A stretch of DNA of 64,000 bases, taken from positions 26,142 to 90,141 of the forward strand of contig JABGQH010000009.1 of NCBI GenBank assembly GCA_018648865.1, in the 5' to 3' direction. The stretch comes from Candidatus Peregrinibacteria bacterium. Its GTDB lineage: Bacteria > Patescibacteriota > Gracilibacteria > Peribacterales > Peribacteraceae. Both the position numbers and the translations under genes were made by a program. The notes beneath the pieces were generated by a model that worked only from the letters and a program-made list of their open reading frames with translations, had not been told where the DNA came from and searched no databases. This document shows positions 8,963 to 18,851 of the stretch, piece after piece; position 1 is the first letter of the stretch, and every line of letters begins with the position of its first letter.

Positions 8963-11407
8963 ATGACTGTGCCTAAATGTGATATTCGGCAAACTAAGGC
9001 AAATACTGGTCTCGTATTGCATAATATACTGGCTGGTAAGCTATCTATAGTTGTATATCTATCATTATTGATTGCATTACTTAAAACTGCTGTAGAGTCG
9101 GGGGACTATACAATATTCTCGTTTGTTGCTGGACTTATATTATTTGGACTGCACATCGAGACAATATTTATGAAAGAAAAATTTAGTGGGATAGATGAAC
9201 AGATAGAAGAGAGCAACCTCGCAAGTTATTTATCAACTGAAATAGTCCGCCATATACATGGCAAAGGAAATCTAACTACAAACAAGTTGTTCAATGCATC
9301 ATTAAAATCAATTAGATCATCTTTTGTTATAAACATGCTGGGTATAGAAAAAAGTTCGATGGCAAAGAAGGTTAAAAGCAGTTTGCAGAATATAGATGCG
9401 CAGTCTTTTCTAAAAGATGCTTTAGCGCATGCAAAAGATCTTGGAATAGAAACCATAACAGCACCAGTCATACTTTCTACATTTTTAAGAAGTGGAGGAG
9501 TATTTAAAGAGTTATTAAATGAATGCGATATATCTATTAATGATTTAGATGAAATTGTTCAGTGGGAGGTATTTAGCAGGAGGGTTAACGCAAGTGAGTC
9601 AACTCTTTCACCTGAAAGCTTTGTTAGGGCATTTGGTTCATTTGGAAGAGGGTGGGTTCAGGGTTATACAAGCGAACTTGATCGTGTTACAGATGAGATA
9701 AGTGGAAGTGTTCAATGGAGATCAAAGAAGCGTGGATTAATGATTCATAAAAAGAAAATTGAGTCAGCAGTTCATATTCTTTCTAGAAGCGGACAGAAGA
9801 ATATGTTATTTGTAGGCGATAAAGATGTAGGTAAAGAGACATTAATAGAAAACATTGGGACTCTATTAAGAAAAGATGAGATGGAGAATGGGAAAGAACT
9901 AACTCGTCTATTAGTTTTAAGAACAGAAGAGATCCTTTCGGGTTACAAGCACCCCGATCGTGTATTACTTAGAGCTTTAAGTAAGGCAGAAAAGGCAGGA
10001 AAATTTGTAATAATCATTAAGGATATTTCATTATTCATGCAGTCCTCTGATAGTAATGTCCGTACAGTTCTTTCTAAATTTCTACAAAGTAAGTCTATTG
10101 GGGTGTTTGCTGTTGCTTCTGCTGATTCTTATCACAAATATGTAAAAGGCAACTCAGCATTTGATAGTCAATTTGAAAAAATATATGTAGAAGCAGCATC
10201 TGGAAAAGAGGCACTTTCTACACTTATGGTTAGATCTATTCAATTACAGAAAGAGAAAGGTAAAAATACATATATCACATTCAGGGCTTTAAAAATGCTA
10301 TTAAGGCTGACAGAAAGATATATGACTAATGCGGGGTTACCTGGTAGTGCGATTTCTGTATTAGAAGACGCAATACTTACAGCGAATAACGAAAAACAAA
10401 AATATGTTTTAGAGTCTCATATAAGAAAAGCAATATCACTAAAAGCTCGAGTGGATGTAGAAGATGTTTCAACAGACGAGAAACAAAAGCTACTTCAGTT
10501 AAAGGAAACTCTTAGTACAAGCATAATTGGTCAAGACGAGTCCATTGATGCTCTTGTAGGCGCTTTAAAAAGAGCCAAAATGGATATTAATGCAGGCAAC
10601 AGGCCTCTTGGGACATTCTTGTTCTTAGGGCCAACAGGAGTAGGTAAAACACACACTGCAAAAATACTTTCTAATGAGTATTTTGGTGGTGAAGAATCAC
10701 TAATAAGAGTAGATATGAATGAATATGGCACAGAGGAATCTGTATATGGGATTATTGGTGATACGAACCCTAGTGGTAGTGGCCAGAGTTATTTGACCAA
10801 AAGAGTTCAGGATCATCCATTCTCTTTACTGCTTTTAGATGAAATAGAAAAAGCACACCCTGCTGTGTTAAATGTATTTCTTCAAATATTAGATGAAGGA
10901 CACTTAACAGATAATAAGGGTAAGAAAACTGATTTTAGAAATACTATAATTATTGCTACTTCTAATGCAGGAGCTTTATTTATTAGAGACTTTATTGCAA
11001 AGAATAGTAATAAGAAAAAAGATGAATTTAAAAAATCACTAGTAGATACAATAATAAAGGACAGAACATTTTCACCTGAATTTATAAATAGATTTGATGA
11101 GGTTTTGCTTTATTATCCATTAAATATACACGATACAATTTCTATCGCTTTATTAATGTTAGACGGAATAGTGACCGAGATTGCAGAAAAGAAAGGATTT
11201 AACATACGAGTAGAAGAAGATATAGTCGCAGAGATAGTAAAGAGAGGTTACTCAGTTGAATTTGGTGCAAGAGAAATGAGAAGAGTAATTGTAGATATAA
11301 TAGAAAATTATCTTGCAGACTATTTGTTGCAGAACAAAGCAAAACGAGGAGACACAATAAAAATATCTCTAAAAGAAGTTAAGGATTATCTTAAGTCAAA
11401 AGAATAA
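8963..11407 (+). CDS. Membrane-anchored ClpC/ClpB-like double AAA+ ATPase
   Basis: N-terminal hydrophobic segments, Clp-N-like region, second AAA with FLFLGPTGVGKTHTAK, LLLLDEIEKAHP, SPEFINRFDEVL; first AAA degenerate. Confidence 0.88.
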   Translation: MTVPKCDIRQTKANTGLVLHNILAGKLSIVVYLSLLIALLKTAVESGDYTIFSFVAGLILFGLHIETIFMKEKFSGIDEQIEESNLASYLSTEIVRHIHGKGNLTTNKLFNASLKSIRSSFVINMLGIEKSSMAKKVKSSLQNIDAQSFLKDALAHAKDLGIETITAPVILSTFLRSGGVFKELLNECDISINDLDEIVQWEVFSRRVNASESTLSPESFVRAFGSFGRGWVQGYTSELDRVTDEISGSVQWRSKKRGLMIHKKKIESAVHILSRSGQKNMLFVGDKDVGKETLIENIGTLLRKDEMENGKELTRLLVLRTEEILSGYKHPDRVLLRALSKAEKAGKFVIIIKDISLFMQSSDSNVRTVLSKFLQSKSIGVFAVASADSYHKYVKGNSAFDSQFEKIYVEAASGKEALSTLMVRSIQLQKEKGKNTYITFRALKMLLRLTERYMTNAGLPGSAISVLEDAILTANNEKQKYVLESHIRKAISLKARVDVEDVSTDEKQKLLQLKETLSTSIIGQDESIDALVGALKRAKMDINAGNRPLGTFLFLGPTGVGKTHTAKILSNEYFGGEESLIRVDMNEYGTEESVYGIIGDTNPSGSGQSYLTKRVQDHPFSLLLLDEIEKAHPAVLNVFLQILDEGHLTDNKGKKTDFRNTIIIATSNAGALFIRDFIAKNSNKKKDEFKKSLVDTIIKDRTFSPEFINRFDEVLLYYPLNIHDTISIALLMLDGIVTEIAEKKGFNIRVEEDIVAEIVKRGYSVEFGAREMRRVIVDIIENYLADYLLQNKAKRGDTIKISLKEVKDYLKSKE

Positions 11408-11412
11408 GTAAA

Positions 11413-11727
11413 TTACATCCTAGGCCATATCCTAGCTGCGATAAGAAATGGTGCTATGAATACAGCAATTATTTGTAATATAAATATCGAGTATACAAAG
11501 GTGGCCATTGTGTCTGTTCTTCGGTTAAAGAAATATCCTATAGATACAATAAGACCTACAAATTCAAATAATAATAATCCATATTGGATTCCTGTTATTT
11601 CTATTGGTATAGAGCCAGTTGTTGGCACATATTGCATTGCTTGAAAAAATACCCAGAGTACATATCCGCTAATAAAAATGTTTATTGCGGCAAGCCAGCA
11701 TACGAACGTGGAAAAGCAAGATCTCAT
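11413..11727 (-). CDS. Hypothetical small membrane protein
   Basis: 104 aa, about 3 hydrophobic segments; convergent with the Clp-like gene. Confidence 0.6.
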   Translation of the reverse strand: MRSCFSTFVCWLAAINIFISGYVLWVFFQAMQYVPTTGSIPIEITGIQYGLLLFEFVGLIVSIGYFFNRRTDTMATFVYSIFILQIIAVFIAPFLIAARIWPRM

Positions 11728-11764
11728 TGGGGGAAGAGTCTATCAGAAACTTTTTAGTAACACG

Positions 11765-11811
11765 AAAAAACCACGCAGTGATCTAGTAAAAGATTTTGAC
11801 ACTGCGTGGTT
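11765..11811 (-). terminator. Rho-independent terminator of the groES-groEL operon
   Basis: AACCACGCAGTG-N19-CACTGCGTGGTT perfect 12-bp stem followed on the minus strand by a T-run (TTTTTT). Confidence 0.9.
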
Positions 11812-11823
11812 ATTATTGCGGGA

Positions 11824-13473
11824 TTACATCATTCCCATTCCACCCATTCCACCCATTCCTCCTCCAGGTGCTCCGGCCGGTGCAGCTTCTTCCTTTTTAG
11901 GGATTTCACATATTGCTGCTTCTAATGTTAGGAACATGCTAGCTACAGATGCTGCATTCTCTAATGCTGATCTGGTAACTTTTTTAGGATCAATGATCAT
12001 TGCTTTTGCTAGATCTTCATACTTGCCTGTTAGAGCGTTGTATCCCTCGTTGCCTTTAGCTTGCCTTACTTTATCTACTACAACGTCTGCAGGTGCACCA
12101 GCGTTGGAAGCAATGTTTTCTAGTGGGGCACTTAGAGCCTCTTTAATAATCTCTACTCCAATTTGTTGATCATCGTTATCTGTCTTAACTTTTTCAAGTG
12201 CATCTAGTGCACGAAGGTATGCAGTCCCACCACCTGGTAGGATTCCTTCTTCTGCAGCTGCACGAGTGGCAGAAAGAGCATCTTCTACTCTATGTTGTCT
12301 TTCTTTTTGTTCGACCTCTGTAGCAGCTCCAACTCTTATTACAGCTACGCCACCAGATAGTTTTGCTAGACGTTCTTGTAGCTTATCTCTATCAAAATCA
12401 GATTTGCTAGATTCAATACCTGCTTTAATTTGACTAATGCGAGCATCAATATCTTGTTTTTCTCCTCCTCCATCAACTATCAATGTGTTGTCTTTAGTGG
12501 AAACTACTTTTCTAGCAGTCCCTAGATCTTCGATTGTTGCGTTTTCTAGCTTGAGTCCAACCTCTTCACTTATTACTCTTCCTCCTGTTAGTGCTGCAAT
12601 ATCGCTTAGGATTTCTTTTCTGCGGTCACCAAATGCAGGTGCTTTTACAGCTAGCGCATTAAATGTACCACGTAGTCTATTTACAACTAATGTAGCTAGA
12701 GCTTCTCCTTCTATACTTTCTGCGATAATCACAATTTCCTTTCTTCCTTTTTGAGCGATTTGCTCAAGTAGAGGAAGGATCTCTTGAATAGATCCAATCT
12801 TTTTATCTGTGATCAAAATGTATGGCTTCTCAAACTCTGCTTCCATTCTGTTTGTATCCGTAACAAAGTAAGGGGAAATATATCCTTGATCAAACTGCAT
12901 CCCTTCTACGTATTCTTTTTCTAGTCCTAGTGTCTGCCCTGCTTCTACTGTTATAACGCCGCTTTTACCTGCTTCATCTATTACTTCTGCGATTATGTCT
13001 CCAACTTCTTCATCTTGAGCAGAGATAGTTGCAACTGCCTTGTATTCTTCTTTTGAACTAATATCTTTTTTCATTTTGGTTAGCTCATCAGTAACTGTGT
13101 TAACTGCTAAATCTATTCCACGCTTGATAGAGATTGCATTTGCACCTTTACCTATGTGTTTTAGGCCTCGTTGCATAATTGCAAATGCTAGTACGGTTGC
13201 TGTTGTTGTTCCATCTCCTGCAGCATCGTTTGTTTTTGTTGCCGCCTCTTTAACTAGTTGAGCTCCCATATTCTCAAAACTATCTTCTAGCTCTACTTCT
13301 CTTGCTACAGATACTCCATCTTTTGTTACGGTTGGTGCTCCGTATGCTCTTTCTACTATTACATTTCGACCGCTTGGTCCCATTGTTACTCTAACTGCGT
13401 TATATAGCTTTTCTACTCCTTGCAAGATTTGTTCTCTTGCATCGGAGCTAAATTTTATATCTTTTGCTGACAT
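11824..13473 (-). CDS. groEL: Chaperonin GroEL
   Basis: Full-length 549 aa; [27 protein letters not shown]-terminal [12 protein letters not shown]. Confidence 0.98.
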   Translation of the reverse strand: MSAKDIKFSSDAREQILQGVEKLYNAVRVTMGPSGRNVIVERAYGAPTVTKDGVSVAREVELEDSFENMGAQLVKEAATKTNDAAGDGTTTATVLAFAIMQRGLKHIGKGANAISIKRGIDLAVNTVTDELTKMKKDISSKEEYKAVATISAQDEEVGDIIAEVIDEAGKSGVITVEAGQTLGLEKEYVEGMQFDQGYISPYFVTDTNRMEAEFEKPYILITDKKIGSIQEILPLLEQIAQKGRKEIVIIAESIEGEALATLVVNRLRGTFNALAVKAPAFGDRRKEILSDIAALTGGRVISEEVGLKLENATIEDLGTARKVVSTKDNTLIVDGGGEKQDIDARISQIKAGIESSKSDFDRDKLQERLAKLSGGVAVIRVGAATEVEQKERQHRVEDALSATRAAAEEGILPGGGTAYLRALDALEKVKTDNDDQQIGVEIIKEALSAPLENIASNAGAPADVVVDKVRQAKGNEGYNALTGKYEDLAKAMIIDPKKVTRSALENAASVASMFLTLEAAICEIPKKEEAAPAGAPGGGMGGMGGMGMM

Positions 13474-13515
13474 ATGGTTTGGGGGAAATTAACGGATTGA
13501 ATTAAAAATTATAAA

Positions 13516-13845
13516 TTAAACGACTTTTCCTAAAACAGAATCTAAACGAAGTACTTTAACTTCTACTTCTTTGCCTTCTTCTGTTTTTAATTTAACTTCA
13601 TCTCCTGAATATTTTCCAAATAGAACTTTGTCTCCTTTTTTCAAGAATTTAGTTGGATCAGGCATATCTTCGCCTGTTCCTCCTTTTCCAAGTGCAAGCA
13701 CTATGCCTTCGCTTGGTTTTTCTCCTGTTGCAGTATCTGGCAACACAATTCCAGACTGTGTAACTTGCTCTCGTTCAAGTGGCATAACAAGTATGCGATC
13801 TCCTAGTGGTTCTACTTCTACAGCGAGTTTTGGAATATTAGACAT
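13516..13845 (-). CDS. groES: Co-chaperonin GroES
   Basis: EPLGDRILVMPLEREQVTQSGIVLPDTA, GDKVLFGKYSGDEV. Confidence 0.97.
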   Translation of the reverse strand: MSNIPKLAVEVEPLGDRILVMPLEREQVTQSGIVLPDTATGEKPSEGIVLALGKGGTGEDMPDPTKFLKKGDKVLFGKYSGDEVKLKTEEGKEVEVKVLRLDSVLGKVV

Positions 13846-13875
13846 ATAATAAGGGGTTAAATGTAATTGAAGTAT

Positions 13876-13902
13876 CTAGCACTTAATGAATGAGAGTGCT
13901 AA
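13876..13902. promoter_or_regulatory. CIRCE operator (HrcA-binding site) upstream of groES-groEL
   Basis: CTAGCACTT-N9-GAGTGCTAA, near-match to TTAGCACTC-N9-GAGTGCTAA, directly upstream of minus-strand groES. Confidence 0.9.
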
Positions 13903-14057
13903 TGACCGAAGTATGGTACCAGTCGTTTATTAGATTTGGTATAGAAAAAGCTTCCTTTATTAAGAATGTTCAAGCCGAGAATATCTTTATATGGTAGTCA
14001 AGTAGAGGAATTAAAATTCTTTGGTATAGTCTTTCACAATCTTTCCCGTTTTTTATT

Positions 14058-15482
14058 ATGAAGAAATTATCAACTTTATTATTTATATCTGGTTTAACAA
14101 CTGGAGTATTAGTTACGTCTGCCATTGGACAGGGTGGTTTGGGATCCCTAATTTTTCCAGACGTACCTGTTGGCTCTTATTATGATGCATCTATTGGCGA
14201 AATGGCATCACTTGGTATTATTACAGGATTCGCAGATGGTACATTTAAGCCAAATGATCCACTAAGCAGAGGCCAAGCAGCTGTTTTAATGAAAAGGCTT
14301 AGGGATGAAATAAAAGGCATAACTTCGTCATCTAGTAGCAGATCATCAGTTTCTTCTAGTTCATCTTCAAGCTCTTCTTCTAGTAGTTCTACTTCTAGTT
14401 CTTCTTCTAGTAGTTCAATTCCATCATCTGGGCTGGTTAGATTTACAGCTTCTCAGTACAGAGTAAATGAGGATGCAGGCACTGTTACAGTCACTCTTGT
14501 GAGGGCAGCTGGCAATAGAGGAGTTGTTACAGTTGATTACACACTTGTTGCAGACTCTGCTACCGAAGACGAGGATTACGAAAAGCAAGAAGGCACAGTA
14601 AGATTTGATTCTGGTGTTACAAGTGCACGATTTGATTTAGCAATTTTAGACGATCAAGACCAAGAAGGAGATGAGACATTTAAAATTACTCTAGATAATA
14701 TTACTGGCGGAGCAGGTAGAACTACTCCAGACGAAGCAACAATATTAATTAATGATGATGAAACAGCTAGCAGTAGCTCAAGTTCTTCTGTTGCAGATGG
14801 TCCAGAAGAGGGAACATTTAAGTTCTCTGCTTTAGACTTTGCAGCTTCAGAGGAAATTGACACAGCAACAATCCGAGTGGTAAGGACAGGTGGAGATACA
14901 GGATCTGTTTCTGTTAATTATGGGATGACAAATGGAACTGCAAGATCATCCAATTATAATAGTACAAGTGGAGTACTTAATTTCTCAGGAGGAGAAACAG
15001 AAAAAACGTTTACTATTACAATTCTGGATAATTCAGATATGGGTGGTAACAAAACAGTAAACTTATCACTATCTAATCCAACAGGAGGTGCAGAGATTGG
15101 CGATTCAACCGCTCTACTAACAATCTATGATGATGAAAATTCATCATTTGGCTCAGGATCACTTAAATTGAGTCATACAGAATTCGAGGTTTTAGAAAGT
15201 GATGGGGAGGCAATTATTACTATAAAGAGACTAGGGGGAGCAATGGGGGAAGTTTCTGTTAAGTTTAAAACCATCTCCAATACAGCAACAGCTGGGTCAG
15301 ATTATGAGAATGTAGATGAAATTATCGTATTTAAAGATGGCGAAGCGTCTAAAACAGTAATCATACCTGTATTAAAGGATTTGGTATCAGACGGAGGAGA
15401 ATCAGTAAATCTAAGACTTCAGGATCCAACAGGTGGTGCGACTATTATTACACCTAGTACGGCAATCCTTTATATATATTAG
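14058..15482 (+). CDS. Secreted SLH-domain protein with poly-Ser linker and Calx-beta repeats
   Basis: Signal peptide; FPDVPVGSYYDASIGEMASLGIITGFADGTFKPNDPLSRGQAAVLMKR (SLH); three Calx-beta-like repeats (DxDYENVD, TVTLVRAAGNRGVVTVDYT). Confidence 0.88.
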   Translation: MKKLSTLLFISGLTTGVLVTSAIGQGGLGSLIFPDVPVGSYYDASIGEMASLGIITGFADGTFKPNDPLSRGQAAVLMKRLRDEIKGITSSSSSRSSVSSSSSSSSSSSSSTSSSSSSSSIPSSGLVRFTASQYRVNEDAGTVTVTLVRAAGNRGVVTVDYTLVADSATEDEDYEKQEGTVRFDSGVTSARFDLAILDDQDQEGDETFKITLDNITGGAGRTTPDEATILINDDETASSSSSSSVADGPEEGTFKFSALDFAASEEIDTATIRVVRTGGDTGSVSVNYGMTNGTARSSNYNSTSGVLNFSGGETEKTFTITILDNSDMGGNKTVNLSLSNPTGGAEIGDSTALLTIYDDENSSFGSGSLKLSHTEFEVLESDGEAIITIKRLGGAMGEVSVKFKTISNTATAGSDYENVDEIIVFKDGEASKTVIIPVLKDLVSDGGESVNLRLQDPTGGATIITPSTAILYIY

Positions 15483-15490
15483 TTTGAATA

Positions 15491-15542
15491 TAAAAAGGGG
15501 AGAGGCATACAGGGTTAGCCCGCATGCATCTCCCTTTTTTTA
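15491..15542 (+). terminator. Rho-independent terminator
   Basis: AAAGGGGAGA...TCTCCCTTTTTTT stem plus T-run just after the SLH/Calx-beta gene. Confidence 0.75.
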
Positions 15543-15552
15543 GACTCGAGGA

Positions 15553-15762
15553 TTATTCCTCTGTCTCTTCTTCTGTTTCTTCCTCTGTCTCTTCTTCTGT
15601 TACAGTTGGTTCTTCTGTTTCTTCCTCTGTAACTTCTACTACTGCATCTTCTTCCATTACAGGTTCTGCATCTGTACCCATAAAGAAGTATGCAAGAGCA
15701 ACTAGCACAGCAATAACGATAACTGTGATGAATAGTTTGGATTTGCAACACTTAGACGACAT
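15553..15762 (-). CDS. Small single-TM protein with acidic EETEE-repeat tail
   Basis: MSSKCCKSKLFITVIVIAVLVALAYFFMG...TEEETEEETEEETEE; start chosen at internal Met. Confidence 0.65.
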   Translation of the reverse strand: MSSKCCKSKLFITVIVIAVLVALAYFFMGTDAEPVMEEDAVVEVTEEETEEPTVTEEETEEETEEETEE

Positions 15763-15984
15763 AAATAAAAGGGAAAATGAATAATGTAAGCCGAAGTATA
15801 ACAAGGAATGCAATCAAAATGCCATACCCTTTTTATTTTAGTGATAATTGCTTCAAATTTGTATCATCGTATACTCAACATATGCCGATCAGCCTTCGCT
15901 CTCACGAGCTTCGGCCGACAAGAGTGGCGGCACGCCGCGAATGCGGGGATGAATACCTCAATAACTGTTCCTTTTATCTATATT

Positions 15985-16049
15985 GCCGAAGTGGCGGAAT
16001 TGGTAGACCTGCCTGCCGGCAGGCAGGCGCGCACATCAAATAAATGTGC
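15985..16049 (+). pseudogene. Truncated tRNA-Leu 5' fragment interrupted by a palindrome
   Basis: 24 nt identical to the start of the intact tRNA-Leu (gccgaagtggcggaattggtagac), then CTGCCTGCCGGCAGGCAG palindrome, then gcgcac and hairpin GCACAT-caaataa-ATGTGC; no 3' half. Confidence 0.75.
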
Positions 16050-16087
16050 AATAATTAACTCCGATATGTTCTTTCTAAAAAAGTTAT

Positions 16088-16174
16088 GCCGAAGTGGCGG
16101 AATTGGTAGACGCGCACGATTCAGGTTCGTGTGAGCGCAAGCTTGTGAGAGTTCGAGTCTCTCCTTCGGCACCA
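16088..16174 (+). tRNA. tRNA-Leu(CAG)
   Basis: GCCGAAG...CACGA-TTCAGGT-TCGTG...GTTCGAGTC...CTTCGGC-A-CCA. Confidence 0.96.
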
Positions 16175-16223
16175 AAGTTAAATTCGAGTAGATTACAAAT
16201 GTAAACAATCCATGTCGTGATTT

Positions 16224-18248
16224 TTGTTATGTCTTATGTCATCATGTCCTAGTATGCGATTAATAAATAAATTGACCCGCGAACAGTGGGTCCAATGGTT
16301 ACTATTATGTTTTGTAGTTGTCGCAGTAATGTGGAGAGGCGGAAAAAGCATAGATGTTACTTGGGTTTTAACTGGTATTGCAGGAGCTGTTGTATTCTCT
16401 TCATTTTTAAGCTTAAAAGAAAAAGCATCAGATCGTATGCCTGCATTTTTGTGGGTAGCTGTTATGTCATTCCTCGTTTTAACAGTTGTTAGTTATTTTT
16501 ATTCTTCTGCAAAAAATTATGGTTTTGATGAAGTAATTAGAACAGGGTCTTTATTACTCTTATTTTTGTGGGCAGTTCGTAAAGCACAGGACTCAGTAGA
16601 TTTAAGAGAGAATGAAACATGTACGCATTTTATTAGGGTGCTAAGTATCGCAACTCTAACTGCATGTGGTATCGGATTAGTCGTTTATACATTTCAGCCT
16701 GTTAATAGATTTGTAGGTACATTTTTCGATTTTAGATTCCATACTGATTATTGGCCTAATGCTTGGGCAAACTATCTATTGCTTACATGGCCTATTGTTG
16801 CTGAGTGGGTATTTAGAAACCCAATAGAATCAAATACAAAATCTCAATACTCAGTAAACATAATTATTAGATCATTAATATTAGGATTTGTTATTGGCTG
16901 TTTGTTCCTTAGTTTCTCTAGAGGCGCGATAATTGCATTTGTAGGACAAATAATTCTTTTGTCTGGGATCTTATATATAAAGAAGCTAGATAAAACTGAG
17001 TGGAAGAGAAAAGCAATTAAGGTAGGAATGATTTTTGTTGTTTCTTTATTAGTATTCCAGTTTGCAAACATTCTTAGGTCAGATGTACATCAAGTATTAT
17101 CTGTAGGAAAGAAAATTACATTTAGTGCAGATGAAGGTGTTTCATCTGTTTCTGAAAGGTCCGAGTTTTGGAAACAGTCAATATCCTTAATAAAAGAAGA
17201 GCCACTGCTCGGATGGGGCCCATATAGTTTTAGGTTTATTCAGCCTCATTCACAGACACAAGTTCTTGCTACATCGGATCATCCTCATAATGTATTTTTG
17301 AAAATTGCAGTAGAAAGAGGAGTAATAGCATCGCTTATACTATTAATATTGCTTGGATTAATTTTATATAAGGGTATCTATTCAGAGGTTAGAAAGGAGA
17401 GCCAATCAAATAATTCACTAAATATTTTGATCATTGTTTCTCTTGCTGGAGTTATTTCTCATAGTTTGATTGATTATAATCTCCAGTTTGTTGGAATTGC
17501 GTTACCGTTTTGGTTACTAGTAGGATTTTTGTCTGGGTCATTATTTAATGATTCTAAATTTGTAGTACATAGAAAAATTTCTGTGTCTTTGGAGGTCATA
17601 TTAGTTTCTATACTACTATTTGCTGCCCTATTTGAGGGCGTGTATCTAGTTACCTCATCTCTAGGTAGGCATGCAGAAGCAAGAGGAGAAGAGAGAATCG
17701 CTATGCGTTGGTATCAAAGGTCTAGTAATGAATGGTTCAGTAGGGACCTACATTTAAGTAGATCCAAAATACTATTTAGTCAGGGCAATCTAACAGAGGC
17801 AGAAAGAGCAGCTAGGCAATACATTAAACTGAATAAGAGTGACTATAGATCTTGGAAACTATTAGGAGAGATCTATGAGGAGATGGGTGTAGATGATAAG
17901 GCTGTATCTTCTTATGAGACTGCGTATCAGTATGGTGTATATAATGATTTAGGAATATTACATGGCTTGGTTCGATCTTATCTAGCCTGGAACAGGGCAG
18001 AGGAAATTGATGCTAGAAGAGAAGAGTTTGATTCTATAATTTCAGATTTTGCTAATGCTTTTACTTATAACACTCATTTTGTAAGTCTTTCACCAAATGT
18101 TGAGGAATTTGTTTCCCTATGTGAGTTATTTGCTCGTTTGTATCCAGAGGATGCTCCATCCTATTTTGTATTAGCTGCTAGAGCAGATCATTATGCAGGC
18201 GTAGAAAGAGACAGAATTGATGCGAGGCCTCCAGGATTCTTGTGGTAG
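16224..18248 (+). CDS. O-antigen ligase/polymerase-like multi-TM protein with C-terminal TPR-like region
   Basis: ~10+ TM segments, Wzy/WaaL-type HPHNVFLKIAVERG motif, C-terminal helical repeats. Confidence 0.82.
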   Translation: MLCLMSSCPSMRLINKLTREQWVQWLLLCFVVVAVMWRGGKSIDVTWVLTGIAGAVVFSSFLSLKEKASDRMPAFLWVAVMSFLVLTVVSYFYSSAKNYGFDEVIRTGSLLLLFLWAVRKAQDSVDLRENETCTHFIRVLSIATLTACGIGLVVYTFQPVNRFVGTFFDFRFHTDYWPNAWANYLLLTWPIVAEWVFRNPIESNTKSQYSVNIIIRSLILGFVIGCLFLSFSRGAIIAFVGQIILLSGILYIKKLDKTEWKRKAIKVGMIFVVSLLVFQFANILRSDVHQVLSVGKKITFSADEGVSSVSERSEFWKQSISLIKEEPLLGWGPYSFRFIQPHSQTQVLATSDHPHNVFLKIAVERGVIASLILLILLGLILYKGIYSEVRKESQSNNSLNILIIVSLAGVISHSLIDYNLQFVGIALPFWLLVGFLSGSLFNDSKFVVHRKISVSLEVILVSILLFAALFEGVYLVTSSLGRHAEARGEERIAMRWYQRSSNEWFSRDLHLSRSKILFSQGNLTEAERAARQYIKLNKSDYRSWKLLGEIYEEMGVDDKAVSSYETAYQYGVYNDLGILHGLVRSYLAWNRAEEIDARREEFDSIISDFANAFTYNTHFVSLSPNVEEFVSLCELFARLYPEDAPSYFVLAARADHYAGVERDRIDARPPGFLW

Positions 18249-18251
18249 TTT

Positions 18252-18301
18252 TGTATTACAATGTATTACAAAGGTGATGAAATGTAATACAATGTAATAC
18301 A
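18252..18301. repeat. Inverted repeat TGTATTACAATGTATTACA / TGTAATACAATGTAATACA
   Basis: 19-nt arms with one mismatch around a 12-nt loop, in intergenic DNA right after the 18248 stop. Confidence 0.85.
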
Positions 18302-18326
18302 ATTTTAATTAATTTATAATTCATAT

Positions 18327-18851
18327 ATGAATAATATCTCATCACTAATGGTAATAAGTCTATTTGCACCACTTTGCCTGCTAACATCCTGTAAAGAAGA
18401 AAAGGTATCTATACAGAAGCCAGATAATCTAGAAACTCATAGCCAGCCAATGCCAACAGGGGGAGTAGTAGTAGATGATAGATTTGGAAAAGAAGTTTGG
18501 TTTGCATATGGTTCAATAAATGGAGAAGGGGACACAAGCGCAAATGGAGTATTGCAGGCACATTATTTTGAAGATGGCTCTTATGCTCAAGAAATGCAAT
18601 TAAATATACAAAGACCAGAGGATGGCAGTTTCTTTGAGGCTTGGTTAATTAATCCAGATACAGGTGATTTAATTAGTGCTGGGCATCTGCATACAATGTT
18701 TGGAGACGTGCGTCACGCCAACCAATTTACAAGTGATATAGATTATAGGTCCTATACTATTGTTCATGTTACAAAAGAATTGGATGACGGTGATCCAAAG
18801 CCATCTGATATTTTAGTAGCAAAAGGAACACTTAAGCCCGTAGAACGCTAA
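18327..18851 (+). CDS. Putative lipoprotein, unknown function
   Basis: N-terminal signal with LLTSC lipobox-like motif; 174 aa. Confidence 0.65.
   Translation: MNNISSLMVISLFAPLCLLTSCKEEKVSIQKPDNLETHSQPMPTGGVVVDDRFGKEVWFAYGSINGEGDTSANGVLQAHYFEDGSYAQEMQLNIQRPEDGSFFEAWLINPDTGDLISAGHLHTMFGDVRHANQFTSDIDYRSYTIVHVTKELDDGDPKPSDILVAKGTLKPVER

Noticed and set aside
11678-13261. Plus-strand ORFs 11678, 12437 and 13040
   Set aside because: Antisense to groEL with well-supported sense coding; low-complexity translations and no motifs.
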